Assembly: GCF_026626635.1 (NCBI RefSeq)
Contig: NZ_JAPNKA010000001.1
Location: forward strand, 9,594,501-9,658,500
Direction: 5' to 3'
DNA length: 64,000 nt
Source: Archangium lansingense
GTDB lineage: Bacteria > Myxococcota > Myxococcia > Myxococcales > Myxococcaceae
This document shows, in pieces, positions 8,756-19,300 of this stretch. The position numbers were made by a program, and so were the translations under genes. Positions within the stretch are counted from its first letter, which is position 1; every line of letters begins with the position of its first letter. The notes beneath the pieces were generated by a model, which did not search any database, had not been told where the DNA came from, and worked only from the letters and a program-made list of their open reading frames with translations.

Positions 8756-10551
8756 CCCTCCCTCTCCGCCACGCGGAAGCGCTGCACCGTGGCCTTCAGG
8801 TCGCGCGCCAGCGCCGACAGGTCCGTGTTGGCGGCCACCATCTGCTGGGTGGCCTCGGCGTTCTCCTCGGTGACGCGGAGGATGTCGCCCATGGCCGCGG
8901 CGAGCTGATCCGTGCCCGTCTGCTGCTGCTGGGTGGCCAGGGAGATGGAGCGCACGGCGTGGGAGGTCTGCCGCGCCAGCTCGAGGATGAGGCCCAGGCT
9001 CTGATCCACCTGAGCCGCCAGCGCGGCACCGCGCTCCGTCGTCTTCAGGCCCGCCTCGGTGGCCATCACCGCCGCCTGGGTGGCGTCGCGGATTTCATCG
9101 ATGAGCCGCTCGATGGCCAGGGTGGAGGACAGCACGTTCTCCGCCAGCCGCCGCATCTCCGCGGCCACCAGCGAGAAACCCCGGCCGGGCTCGCCCGCCT
9201 TGGTGCCCTCCAGCTCGGCATTGAGCGCCAGCAGGTCCGACTTGTCGGCGATCTCGTTGATGAACTCCACCACCTTGCCGATCTGCTGCACCCGCTTGTT
9301 GAGCCGCACCACCGCGTCGGCGATGGCCTGGTTGTCACCCTTCATGCGGTGCATGGCGGCGAGGAAGGCCGCCGCGCTGCGCTGCCCGCTCTGCGCCGCT
9401 CCGAAGGTCGTCTCCGCCATGGCCGACACCGACTCGGCGTTGACGGCGATCTGCTGCGCCGAGCGCGCCAGCTCCTCGGTGGTGGCCCGCGTCTCGTTGA
9501 GCGAGATGGCCTGCTCCCCCGCCCCCGTCTCCTGGTCCGCCGAGGTGGCCACGAGCTGCTCGGTGGTGGAGGAGATCTGAAGTCCCGCGCGCTGCAGCTG
9601 CACCAGCGCCTGGGCGAGCTGGGCCTGCATTCGGGTGAAGGCGCCGGACACGGCCCACACCTCGTCCTCGGCGGGGATGAAGCGCGGGGTGCGCACCTCA
9701 CCCTGGGCGATGCGGGTGGCGTCCTCGGAGAGGGCCCGCAGGGGCTCGGCCAGCACCGTGCCAGCCACATACGCCGTGCCCACCACCAGCACCACCACCA
9801 GCCCGGCCAGCAGCCCCAGCTGCACTCCCGTGGCCTGGCGAGCCTTGTGCACTACCTTCTGCTGCCTCGCGGAATCTCCCCGGGCATCCTGAATCTCATC
9901 GAAGGTCTTCAGGGTGCGGCTCACCGACACGTCGAGGATGAAGACGGACGGGCTGAGCACGGCCACCGCGGTGAACATCACCAGCCGCCGCCGCAGCCGC
10001 AGCCGCTCGGCGGGAAGCGCGGCGATGACCTCCTGGGGAGACAGGCCCTGCGCGGCAATGCGCTCGGCGGCCAGGCGGCCCCGGCGTACCACCAGGAGGT
10101 AGACGAGCATGGCGGAGAGCGGACCGAGCGACAGCCCCACCATGCCGATGCGCATCCCCATGCTCCACTGGGCATCCGCCAGGGGCGGGAACGTCGCCGC
10201 CAGCATCAGCGCGCCCCCCAGCCAGCCCTGGAGCGTGAACCAGAAGCAGCGCCCGGGGATGCGGCGGACCTCTTGGAGCGCCCGGCGCAGGTTGTCCGGG
10301 TTGGGAGGCAGCCGCCCCTGCGCCATCGCCCGCAGTACGCGCAGCGCGTGACGCTCCTGGGCGCCGGACAGGACCGCATTCATCGCCAGCACCGCCAGCA
10401 GCAACCCCAGGAAGAGCCCCACATGGCCCTCGGGCACCGACTGGGTCAGCCTGCCGTAGAACAGCGCCAGCCCCAGCCCCACCGTCCCCCCCAGCCAGGA
10501 TGGACGCGTGGTCCACTCCGCCAGGCCCTTCAGTCCCTCCGGCGCGCTCAT
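8752..10551 (-). CDS. Methyl-accepting chemotaxis protein, multi-span membrane sensor (Mcp3A-like)
   Basis: This 599-residue receptor is a paralogue of the next gene in the operon. It has about six membrane spans in the first 285 residues, then HAMP (IPAEDEVWAVSGAF in both), a coiled coil, and the same unusual tip ALNAELEGTKAGEPGRGFSLVAAEMRRLAENV. ATG 10551 overlaps the CheW stop (ATGA), which fixes the start. The two receptors differ mainly in their membrane region and probably form mixed arrays coupled by the two CheW proteins to CheA. Confidence 0.88.
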   Translation of the reverse strand: MSAPEGLKGLAEWTTRPSWLGGTVGLGLALFYGRLTQSVPEGHVGLFLGLLLAVLAMNAVLSGAQERHALRVLRAMAQGRLPPNPDNLRRALQEVRRIPGRCFWFTLQGWLGGALMLAATFPPLADAQWSMGMRIGMVGLSLGPLSAMLVYLLVVRRGRLAAERIAAQGLSPQEVIAALPAERLRLRRRLVMFTAVAVLSPSVFILDVSVSRTLKTFDEIQDARGDSARQQKVVHKARQATGVQLGLLAGLVVVLVVGTAYVAGTVLAEPLRALSEDATRIAQGEVRTPRFIPAEDEVWAVSGAFTRMQAQLAQALVQLQRAGLQISSTTEQLVATSADQETGAGEQAISLNETRATTEELARSAQQIAVNAESVSAMAETTFGAAQSGQRSAAAFLAAMHRMKGDNQAIADAVVRLNKRVQQIGKVVEFINEIADKSDLLALNAELEGTKAGEPGRGFSLVAAEMRRLAENVLSSTLAIERLIDEIRDATQAAVMATEAGLKTTERGAALAAQVDQSLGLILELARQTSHAVRSISLATQQQQTGTDQLAAAMGDILRVTEENAEATQQMVAANTDLSALARDLKATVQRFRVAEREG

Positions 10552-10928
10552 GCGGCCTCCCGGGTGGTGGGCGCCAGGAAACGCCCGAAGTCCACCAGCG
10601 ACATCAAGGGCCACAACCCGCCTCGCACCTGGACGAAGCCGCGCAGGCTGCCCCCCGCCACCCGGCCCAGTAGCGCCGGAGCCGGCAACAGCGTCAGAGG
10701 CTCGGAGTCGATCTCCAGCGCGTCCACGCCCACCGCCTCACCCGACGCAGCCACGAGGATGCGCTCGGCCCCCGTGGCCACGCCAAAGGCTCGGCACGCC
10801 GAACCCGCCCGGCCCTCGAAGGTGCTGGGAGATTCGATGGTGGCCACCTCATGCGCGGCGAACGCCACCCGATGGTGGCCCGCCCAGCACAAGAGCATGC
10901 CGGTGATGCTGCGGCTGCCCGAGGCCAT
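10548..10928 (-). CDS. CheW-like adaptor (second, more divergent copy)
   Basis: This 126-residue single CheW-like domain has the expected alternation of beta strands and the motif GFVQVRGGLWPLMSLVDFGRFL, corresponding to the G..N.RG.V.P..DL.. region of CheW. The usual Asn and some Gly residues are missing, so it is divergent. It is translationally coupled to the MCP that follows and starts 3 bp after the other CheW gene. It may link receptors to CheA, or be specialised for one of the two receptors. Confidence 0.75.
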   Translation of the reverse strand: MASGSRSITGMLLCWAGHHRVAFAAHEVATIESPSTFEGRAGSACRAFGVATGAERILVAASGEAVGVDALEIDSEPLTLLPAPALLGRVAGGSLRGFVQVRGGLWPLMSLVDFGRFLAPTTREAA

Positions 10929-10931
10929 GGC

Positions 10932-11366
10932 TCAGCCTCCCTGGCTGAGGTGATCGAACAGGCCCTCGGGATCGATGACCGCCACGTCGCGCTGAGCGCT
11001 GCGGGCTGGCCCTCGCAGGTGGAGGTGCACCCCGTTGGCGCCCAGAGGCTCCAGACGGCCGTCCACCTGGGACACGCCGGCGACCCGGCTGGCCGTGAGG
11101 GCCAGGGTGCCACGCGTCAGCCGCACCAATACGGCGCGGCGGGTGGGCTCGCTCTCTCCGGATACCAGCATGCTCATGTCCACCACGGGGATGACCTCCC
11201 CGCGGTGGGCAAAAACTCCCAACAGATGCCCGGGGGCACCGGGCACCCGCGTCAGCTCCGGAAAGCTGACGACTTCTGCCGCGCACTCAGCGGGTACGGC
11301 GTACCAGCTGCTGCCGCAGGCAAATACGAGGTAGGACTGCCGCGTCTCGGTCTCGGTTGAGGCCAT
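10932..11366 (-). CDS. cheW: CheW adaptor
   Basis: This 144-residue CheW protein bridges receptors and CheA. It has the typical pattern YLVFACGSSWYAVPAECAAEVV, then LTRVPGAPGHLLGVFAHRGEVIPVVDM, which is the strand 3-4 region with the conserved RG and P..D motifs. It is the first strictly chemosensory gene of the operon, 26 bp downstream of the OmpA-type lipoprotein. It corresponds to cheW3 in the Che3 arrangement. Confidence 0.88.
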   Translation of the reverse strand: MASTETETRQSYLVFACGSSWYAVPAECAAEVVSFPELTRVPGAPGHLLGVFAHRGEVIPVVDMSMLVSGESEPTRRAVLVRLTRGTLALTASRVAGVSQVDGRLEPLGANGVHLHLRGPARSAQRDVAVIDPEGLFDHLSQGG

Positions 11367-11392
11367 TTCGCGCGCAGCCTACCTCAAGACGG

Positions 11393-12151
11393 CTAGCGCA
11401 CGAACTCGACGCGACGGTTGGCTGCCCAGGCGTCCTCGGAGGCGCCCTGCTCGGCCGGCTTGTTCTCGCCGTAACCCACCGTCTTCAGCTGGCCAGCCGG
11501 CACGCCCAGGTCCACCAGGTACTTCTTGACCGAGGCGGCGCGCTTCTGGGACAGCTGGAGGTTGTACTCCTCGGTGCCACGCTCGTCCGCATGCCCGGCG
11601 AGCTCAATCCGGCCACTGCCCGAGTCCTTGATGCACTGGGCCATCTCGCCCAGCCGGTTCTGGGCCTCGGGGGCGAGGGAGGACTCGTTGAAGCCGAAGC
11701 GCAGCGGCTCGTAGTTGCACTCGGGCTTCTGGGCGGCGGCGGCCACGCACTTGTTCTCCTGGCACTCCTGGCCCTCACCACAGTCGGTGCTGGAGTTGCA
11801 GGCGCCCGGCGGCAGCGCGCAGCGGCCCTTCTGGCACTCCTGGGCGCCCTGGCACTGGGCCTTCGAGGTGCACTGCGGCTCGGCGCACTTGCCGGCCTCG
11901 CAGATCTTCCCGCCCGTGCACTGCTCATCGCGCGAGCACTCGGGGCCCTTGGGAACGCACTTGTTCTCCTGGCAGGCGAAGCCCTCCTTGCAGTTGGCGT
12001 CGGAGGCGCACTCCTGGCAGGAGCCATTGACACAGACCTCGCCCTTCTCCTGGCAGGTCTCGTCGCTGTTGCACTTGGGGTAGGTCGGCGGGCAGCCAGC
12101 CAGCACCGTCACAGCGAGGGCAAGCCCCGCGACCATCGAGATCCGACGCAT
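11393..12151 (-). CDS. Cys-rich OmpA-family lipoprotein (CrdB-like)
   Basis: This is a 252-residue lipoprotein (lipobox TVLAGC). Residues about 25-145 contain Cys-rich repeats of the type CQEKGEVCVNGSCQEC and CKEGFACQENKC, common in myxobacterial secreted proteins. The C-terminal OmpA/MotB domain carries the peptidoglycan-binding motif ELAGHADERGTEEYNLQLSQKRA. ATG 12151 has a strong Shine-Dalgarno (GAGGAGAA). Its place at the head of a cheW-mcp-mcp-cheA-cheB-cheR operon is that of crdB in M. xanthus, an OmpA-like protein of the Che3 system. It probably tethers the outer membrane to the cell wall and may feed envelope status to the receptors. Confidence 0.78.
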   Translation of the reverse strand: MRRISMVAGLALAVTVLAGCPPTYPKCNSDETCQEKGEVCVNGSCQECASDANCKEGFACQENKCVPKGPECSRDEQCTGGKICEAGKCAEPQCTSKAQCQGAQECQKGRCALPPGACNSSTDCGEGQECQENKCVAAAAQKPECNYEPLRFGFNESSLAPEAQNRLGEMAQCIKDSGSGRIELAGHADERGTEEYNLQLSQKRAASVKKYLVDLGVPAGQLKTVGYGENKPAEQGASEDAWAANRRVEFVR

Positions 12152-12200
12152 TTCTCCTCCGAAAAAGATGTCGTCTTGAGGACGAGTCACAAGCCGTCCG

Positions 12201-12230
12201 CGTCTAGCCCGCACTGGAACGCTGAGTCAA
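12201..12230 (-). promoter_or_regulatory. Candidate sigma-70-type promoter of the chemosensory operon
   Basis: On the minus strand TTGACT (12230-12225) and TAGACG (12206-12201) are separated by 18 bp and lie about 50 bp before the start of the OmpA-type lipoprotein gene. A 12-bp palindrome, TTCCGGCCGGAA (12293-12304), lies upstream and could be an operator. I found no clear sigma-54 -24/-12 element here. Confidence 0.4.
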
Positions 12231-12515
12231 AGCCTTTTGTCCGGATCGGAAGGTTGCACCCGCTCGCGAACCCCTTGATAGGACAAAGAATTTTCCGGCC
12301 GGAAGCAACCCGCCCAGCCGGTGGAGCCACGGCGAGCCCAGGTCCAGGGGGCGCTCGCAGAAGAACGGCCTCATCCGCCTGGCTGCCTGCCCCGCTGCCG
12401 GCGGAGCAGCCCACTTGTTTTCAACTCCCTGTAAGGCGGTCGAAGCGTCCGTAGCTTCCTCCTCAAGACGAGGCTCCGGTGGCCAGAAGCCGGGGCCCCC
12501 TACCGAGGAGGGGAC

Positions 12516-12737
12516 ATGACGAGGAAAGCACTGCTCGCCGTAGCGCTGGGGACCCTGTTGGCAGGGGTGGGCTGCCGTCACACGCAGGAGGGCGCCAAGG
12601 AGGACGCAGAGCGCGCCGCGGAGAAGACGGGGGACGCGGCGGAGAAGGCCGGCGACAAGGCTGAAGATGCGGCGGAGAAGGCCGGGGACGAAGCGGAGAA
12701 GGCCGGCGACAAGATCGAGGAGAAGACCGACAACTGA
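12516..12737 (+). CDS. Small lipoprotein with EKAGD repeats
   Basis: This is a 73-residue lipoprotein (lipobox LLAGVGC) whose mature part is almost entirely a charged repeat: ERAAEKTGDAAEKAGD, then KAEDAAEKAGD, EAEKAGDKIEEK. Such sequences form extended amphipathic or disordered helices like YtxH or LEA-type stress proteins. A strong Shine-Dalgarno (GAGGAGGGG) precedes ATG. It is divergent from the chemosensory operon, with about 360 bp between them holding that operon's promoter. Its function is unknown. Confidence 0.75.
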   Translation: MTRKALLAVALGTLLAGVGCRHTQEGAKEDAERAAEKTGDAAEKAGDKAEDAAEKAGDEAEKAGDKIEEKTDN

Positions 12738-12774
12738 GCGGGCCCCAGGCGTACCGGCCAGGTGCCGCGCTCCA

Positions 12775-13158
12775 CTACCGAGCGCGGCACTGCCCCGCTT
12801 CCCAGCGGAGCCGAGGCTTACGTGTCAGGCCACAGTTGGATTTGAGCCCCACCGCCTCCTGCCACGCCTTCTCGGCCTTCTCGAGTGCCTCGAGCCGAGC
12901 CCGCAGCGTCTTCACGTCCGTCGTGCGCGAGCACCAGGCGATGTACTCGCGCGGCCCGCCGCAGGGCTTGTGGCCGAACCCCGCCAGCTCGCACTCCTCC
13001 ACCTTCTCGCACCCGCTCGGGTTCGCCAGCGCGCGTGCCTCGCTCGCGAGCGTGTCCGCCCGCTGCTTCAACTTCGAGGCGCTCTCCCCATCCGCCCCGC
13101 CCGCTCCCATCAGCAACGCCACCACCCACGTTCCCAACTGGATCGCCTGCGACGCCAT
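12775..13158 (-). CDS. Small exported hypothetical protein
   Basis: This is a 127-residue protein with an N-terminal signal-like segment (LGTWVVALLMGAGGADG), two helical segments rich in Ala/Arg/Glu and six Cys residues (for example GCEKVEECELAGFGHKPCGG). ATG 13158 is preceded by GGAGGT at good spacing; the frame is open further upstream without a signal. The paired Cys suggest disulfides in the periplasm. I do not recognise a family. Confidence 0.6.
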   Translation of the reverse strand: MASQAIQLGTWVVALLMGAGGADGESASKLKQRADTLASEARALANPSGCEKVEECELAGFGHKPCGGPREYIAWCSRTTDVKTLRARLEALEKAEKAWQEAVGLKSNCGLTRKPRLRWEAGQCRAR

Positions 13159-13322
13159 GCCGCACCTCCTGGCCTTCGAAAAGGAAACGCGCTGGCGGGA
13201 GTGCCCCACACCAGCGCGTTCCGGTCAACCGGCTCGTCTCCGAAGCAACCGGGCGGAGAGCACCTCCCCGCCCGGTCCGGTCCCGGCGCGCCGTCAGCAC
13301 GCGCACGGGACCCCTTCACACC

Positions 13323-16300
13323 TCAGGCGGCCTTCTGCGTCCGGCGCCGCCGCATGGACACGTACCGGGCCAGGGCGAACAGACCCAGGTAGAGGCTCGC
13401 GTCCGCCCCCGAGGCAGCGCCGCAGCCGCAGCTCTCCGGCTTCACGGTGATGCCCACCGGAGCGGACCCCACCACGTTGCCCGCGCTGTCGGAGAAGACG
13501 GCGGTGATGGTGTGCGCCGAGCCACCCGGCACCTTGGAGCTGTCCCACTCCGCCGACAGCGTCGCCTCGTTGCCGGTGGCGATGACCACGCCATCCACCA
13601 GGAGGGAGAGCTGGGCCGGCGTGGTGCCAGCGGCCACCGCGCCCGTGGCGGAGATGCGGACCTTCCCGGACACCTCCGTGCCGCCCGCCGGCTCCGTCAC
13701 CGCCACGGTGGGCTGTGCGAACGGCGTGACGTTGGTCTGCGCGACCCCGCTCAGGCTGGCCTGCTCGGCGTCCGTCAGGGTGAGCGTCCTCAGGCCCGAG
13801 CTCATGAAGGTCACCTTCAGGCCGGAGAGCACGCCCTCCACGAAGGCCACGTTGGCCGGGAGGACTCCCGCCGCGTCCGAGCTCGTCACCTGGACGGTCC
13901 CGCCGTAGGAGGTGGCCACGTTGCCGTATGCGTCATACGCCGTGGTGGAGACCGTCACCTCCTGGCCCGCCGTGACGCTCGCGGGAAGCGCCAGCGCGTA
14001 GCTGGCCGCCGAGCCCGGCGTCACCTCGAGCGCCGTGCTCGTTGCCCCCGCGAAGCCCTGGGCGCTCGCCACCAGCGTGTAGCCAGTGCCCGCCTTGCGC
14101 AGGGAGAGCCCCTCGAACTTCGCCACGCCATTCACCGCGGACACCGGAGCCGCGCCGAACAACAGGCCCGCCGCCGGGTTCGCGCCGAGGCTCAGGGTCA
14201 CCTGGGCGGTGCTATCGGAGAGCACGTTGCCCAGAGCGTCCCGCAGCTCCACCTCGATCGGGGCCAGCGTGGCGCCCGCCGAGACCTGGCTCGGAGTGCC
14301 GCGGAAGACCAGGCGCGCCGGAGCCCCCGTGGTGATCTCGAACGCCGAGCTCGTCACCGAGGGCAGCGCGCCCGTGCTCGCCTGGAGCGTGTAGCCCCGG
14401 GCCGAGCGGTTGAGCGACAGGTCCGTGAAGGTGGCCACGCCGTTGACGGCCGCCACCGTGGTGGTACCCGCCAGCGTGGCGCTGCCCGGGTTGGAGCTCA
14501 GCGAGAGCGTGATGGCATCCGACGCCCCCGTGACGACGTTGCCAAAGGCATCCCGGATGGACACCCGGACCGCCGGGTTCACCGAAGCACCCGCCTGGGT
14601 GACGCCGGGCTGGACCGAGAAGGCCAGCGCCGCCGCCGCACCGGGCGAGACGTCGAACGCCGCACTGGTGACATCCACCAGTCCGTCCGCGTGCGCCGTC
14701 AGCCGGTAACCCGCCGCCGCCTGGGTGATGGACAGATCACCGAAGGCCGCCACACCGTTGCTCGCCACCACCGTGGTGGTGCCGCCCAGCGTGCCACCCG
14801 AACCGCCCTGGAGCGTCAGGGTGATGCTGTTCGCCGCCGCCACCGAGTTGCCGTAGGCATCGCGAATCTCCACCTCGATGGGAGCGAAGACGGAGCCCGC
14901 CGCCGTATTGGAGGGAGCCGTCTTGAACACGAGCCGCGAGGACGAGCCAGGCTGGACGTTGAACACCGAGCTCGTTGCGCCCGTGAGCGTCCCCGAGGCC
15001 GCGACCAGCGTGTAGCCCGCGCCCACCTTGCCGACGGACAGGTCGCTGAAGGTGGCCACGCCGTTGATGGCCGCCACCTTCAGGGTGCCCGCCAGCGAAG
15101 CCCCCTCCGGGTTGCTCGCGAGGGACAGGGTGACCTCGTCCTGGGCGCTCGCCACGACGTTGCCGACCGCATCCTGGATGGCGACCTTCACCACCGGAGC
15201 GAAGGCCGCACCCGCCGCCGCGTTGGCCGGCTGGACGGTGAAGGCCAGCGCCGACACCGCGCCCGGAGTGATGTCGAAGGTGCCACTGGTGACACCTTTC
15301 AGACCCGGGGCACTGGCGCTCAGCGTGTAGCCACTGGCCGCCTGGTTGATGAAGAGCGCCGGGAAGGAGGCCACGCCGTTAACAGCCGTCACCGTGGTGG
15401 TGCCGCCGAGCGTACCGCCCGCCGGCCCGCCCAGGGTCAGCGTCACATCCACCGTCGCGCCGGTGTCGACATTGCCCTGCGCGTCCAGGATCTCCACCGT
15501 CACGGGGGCGAACACGTTACCCGCCACCGCGTTGGCCGGAGCCGTACCGAAGACGAGCCGTACCGCCGGCCCCACCTTCACGTCGAAGCCCGCGCTGGTG
15601 TCGCTGGCGAGCGAGCCCGAGCTCGCCACCAGGGTGTAGCCCGCGCCGACCCGGTTGATGGAGAGCTCAGCGAAGGAGGCCACGCCCGCCACCGCCGGCG
15701 CCGTCGCCGAGCCGCTCAGCACGCCGCCACCGGGGTTGTTGCCGAAGGCCAGCGTGACGCTCGTGTTGGAGGACGTCACCGTGTTGCCCTGGGCATCCTT
15801 CACCGCCACCCGGACCGCCGGATTGAGCGCGGTACCCGCGGTGGTGTCTCCCGGCTGCGTCAGGAAGGACACCGCCGCCGGAGTGCCCGGGACGATGCCA
15901 AAGGCCGGCGAGAGCTCGGACGTCAGGCCGGCCACGTCCGCCTGGAGCATGTAGCCCGAGCCTGCCTTGTCCACCGAGAGGCCTGTGAAGGTGGCCACGC
16001 CGCCCGCGGCGGTGACCGTCGTCGGACCGCTGAGGGTGGCACCCGCCGCGTTGACGAGTGACAGCACCACCTGCGGCGACGCGCTGGAGACGCGGTTGCC
16101 CGCGCTGTCCTGCACCTCGACCCGGGCCGAGAACGCCGCACCCGAGGCCGTGCTGGCCGGCGGCGCGCTGATGAAGGCGAGCCGCGCCGGAGCACCCACG
16201 CTCACGTTGAAGCCGACGCTGGTGTCCAGGAAGAGGCCGCTCGCCCCCGCCACCAGGGTGTAGTTGACGCCGGCACGGTTCACCCAGAGGGCATCGAACG

Positions 16301-19300
16301 TGGCAACACCGTTCACCGAGTTCACGGTGGTGGTGCCACCCAGGATGCCGCCGCTCGGGTTGGAGCCCAGCGACACGGACACGGGCATGTTGGCCTGCGT
16401 CGCCAGGTTGCCGAGCTGGTCATACAGAGAGACCTCGACCGCCGGAGAGATGGGCGCACCCGCCACCGCGCTGGAGGGCTGCCGGGTGATGATGGCGCGA
16501 TACGGAGGAGCGGACGTCACCTCGAATAGATCACTCGCCAGGCCGGCGAGGCTGCCCGAGGTGGCGGTCAGCCGGTTACCGGTGCCCATCTTGTTGAGCG
16601 ACAGGTTCGAGAAGGTGGCCACGCCATTGACCGCCGCCACGGTGGTGGTGCCGGAGAGGGTGGCCCCCGCCGGGCTGGCGCTCAGCGTGAGGGTGACGCT
16701 GGAGGTGGAAGCGGTCACGTTCCCGAACTGGTCCACGAGGGCCACCCGCACCGGAGGCGTGATGACCGCGCCGGCCCCCACGGAGGAGGGCTGGGTCACA
16801 TAGGCCAGCTTGTTCACCGCGGCAGGGGTGATGTTGAAGCTCGAGCTGGTGGCACTGGTGAGGCCGGTGGAGCTGGCCGCCAGCGTGTAGCCCGTGCCCA
16901 CCTTGTCGATGGACAGGCCGCTGAAGGTGGCGACGCCGCTGCTCATGGCCACCGTCGCGGTACCGGAGAGCGTGCCGCCACCCGAGTTGTTGCCAATCGC
17001 GAGGGTGACGCTGTTGGAGCCCGTGGACACCGGGTTGCCATACGCATCCAGCAGACTCACCTTCAGGGCCGGAGTGAAGGAGGTGCCGGCCACCGTGTTG
17101 GCGGGTTGGATGGTGAAGGACAGCCGGGTCGCGGCGCCGGGCGTGACGGTGGTGCTGGCCGCCGCGCTGAAGCCGGAGCCCGCCGTCTCCGTCACGGTGA
17201 CGGACTGCGTGCCGAGAGTGCCGAAGGTGACGGGGATGCTTGCCACGCCCGCGGTGAAGGCCGCGGTGGAGGGAAGCGTCGCCCGGGGATCCGTGCTGGA
17301 GAGCGCCGCACTGCCGCTGTAGCTGGTAGCCGCCACGCCCGCCGCGTCCACCGCGGATACGGTGAGGGTGGACTGCGTGCCCACGGACACCGTGGCCGGG
17401 AGCCCCGTCACGGTGTAGGCCACGGCCGGTCCCGGAGGCGGCACGTTCGTGGAGCAGGTGGTCGCCGTGTCCGCCGTGACGCGGACGTCGTCCACGTAGA
17501 AGCCCTCGAAGGTGTTGATCGAGCCACTGTGGAAGCGGAAGCCGAACCACACCTTCTGCCCGGCGAGTGCACCCAGGTTGACGGTGACCGGCTTGAGCGA
17601 GCCGTTGGCGTTGATGCTCTGCGAGGTCCAGATGCGGGGATTCGGGCTGGCGGTGAGCACATCGTCGTAGCCACCCGCCGAGATGTACGGCTGCGTCGTG
17701 GACACCGAGTCGGACATCGTGGTCCACGGTCCACTCGCCCCCGTGGTGCTGTAGACGAGGTAGACGCCGTCGTACCTGGCCTCCATGTTGTACCAGACGT
17801 TGAACGTCATCTGGGCGTTGGTGCTGATGGACGGGATGGCGAAGCCGTTGATGTCGGGGGACACCGAGCCGTTGCCGCCCAGCACCAACACGTGCTGCTG
17901 GTTGTTGGAATAGGTGCCACCGCACGTGGTGCCGGTCGAGGCCATCCGGTACGCGTTCGTCGCCGACTGGTAGTGGCAGCCGGAGAAGATCTTCATGGTG
18001 GACGCGCTGCCGGTGATGACCGTGGGAATCCAGTACGCGGACGCGTTGGCGGGCCGGTTGGAGTCGAAGTCATCGAAGTAGCGGATGCCCGAGGTGGCCC
18101 CTCCGGAGGCGATAGCCCCGAGCTGGACCGAGTTCGTCTCCTCGAGCGTGGCCGTGCTCGTCTCGGTGGCGCGCACCACGTAGTAGTACGAAGTACCCTG
18201 CGTCAGGTTCAGGTCATCCGAGAAGGAGGTGCCCGTCAGGCCAGTGGCGATCCGGTTGCCCGCCGACGGGGTGAAGCCCGACGTGGTGCTCCGGTACACC
18301 GAGTAGTTGATGGCACCACCGCAGAAGGGCGAGGCCGCGGACCAGGCCAGGGTGTTGGTGCAGGTGCTGGAGGCTCCGTTGTTGACGGAGGAGAGACCCG
18401 CGAAGGAGGGAGGCAGCGTGCACACGCCCGTGCCCACCGCCGAGGCCTCGTTGGAGTTCGGGGACTCGGCGCACTCCACCGCACGCACCACGTAGTAGTA
18501 CGTCGTCCCGCCCGACAGGCCGCTGTCCGTGAACGGCGGGGCCGCCACGGAGCTCAGGCGCGTATACGGCCCGCCCGGAGTGAAGGACCGGTAGATGTTG
18601 TACGAGGACGCGCCATTGGGCGTCCAGCTCACGTCGATGCGGCCGGTACCACTCGGGGTGGCCGTCACTCCCGCGGGCGTACCGCCCTGGGTGGCGCAGG
18701 CGTTGTAGACGACGAGCGCGAAGTCCTGATCCACCGCCACGCCGTTGTTGGGCACGCCGTCCGAGTTGAGGTTGGTGGCCGTCACCGTCACGGTGACGGG
18801 CCCCGTGGTGCCGGCCGGCAGGAAGACGCTCTCCACGTTGTTCTGGGTGTCCGCGCTGCCACCCGTGACGGAGTTGGCGCCGCTGAAGACGTTGCCCTTG
18901 TACGTGTTGCTGCCCACCGTCACGGTGAGGTCCAGGTTGTTCTTCCAGGCGCTGGCGGCGGTGGAACCCGGGGCGTCCGTCCACGCCAGCGTCACGCGGA
19001 AGGGCCGGGCTGCATCACCCACCCTGGTGGAGAAGGTCCGCGTCTCGCCGGTGGTGCGCAGGAGGTTCTCCGGGCGCTGGTCATCCAACAGGCGCGAGAC
19101 GCCGTCGAACGCCATGCCCAGGTCCATCAACCCCACGCCCTGGGTGTTGGAGTAGAGCGAGTCGTTGGCCCCCGTCCCCGTCATGTAGCGGGTGGAGCCC
19201 ATCAGGAAGGCCTTCGTCATCGCCGGGCTGGGCGGAGTCTGGCCCTGATTGATGAAGTACTGGCGGACGAGCGCCGCACCACCCGCCACCGCGGGAGTCG

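Noticed and set aside
13900..17400. Regularly spaced similar blocks resembling a CRISPR array or minisatellite
   Set aside because: They are in-frame Ig-like domain repeats of about 300 bp, not short repeats with unique spacers. No CRISPR array was seen in the window.
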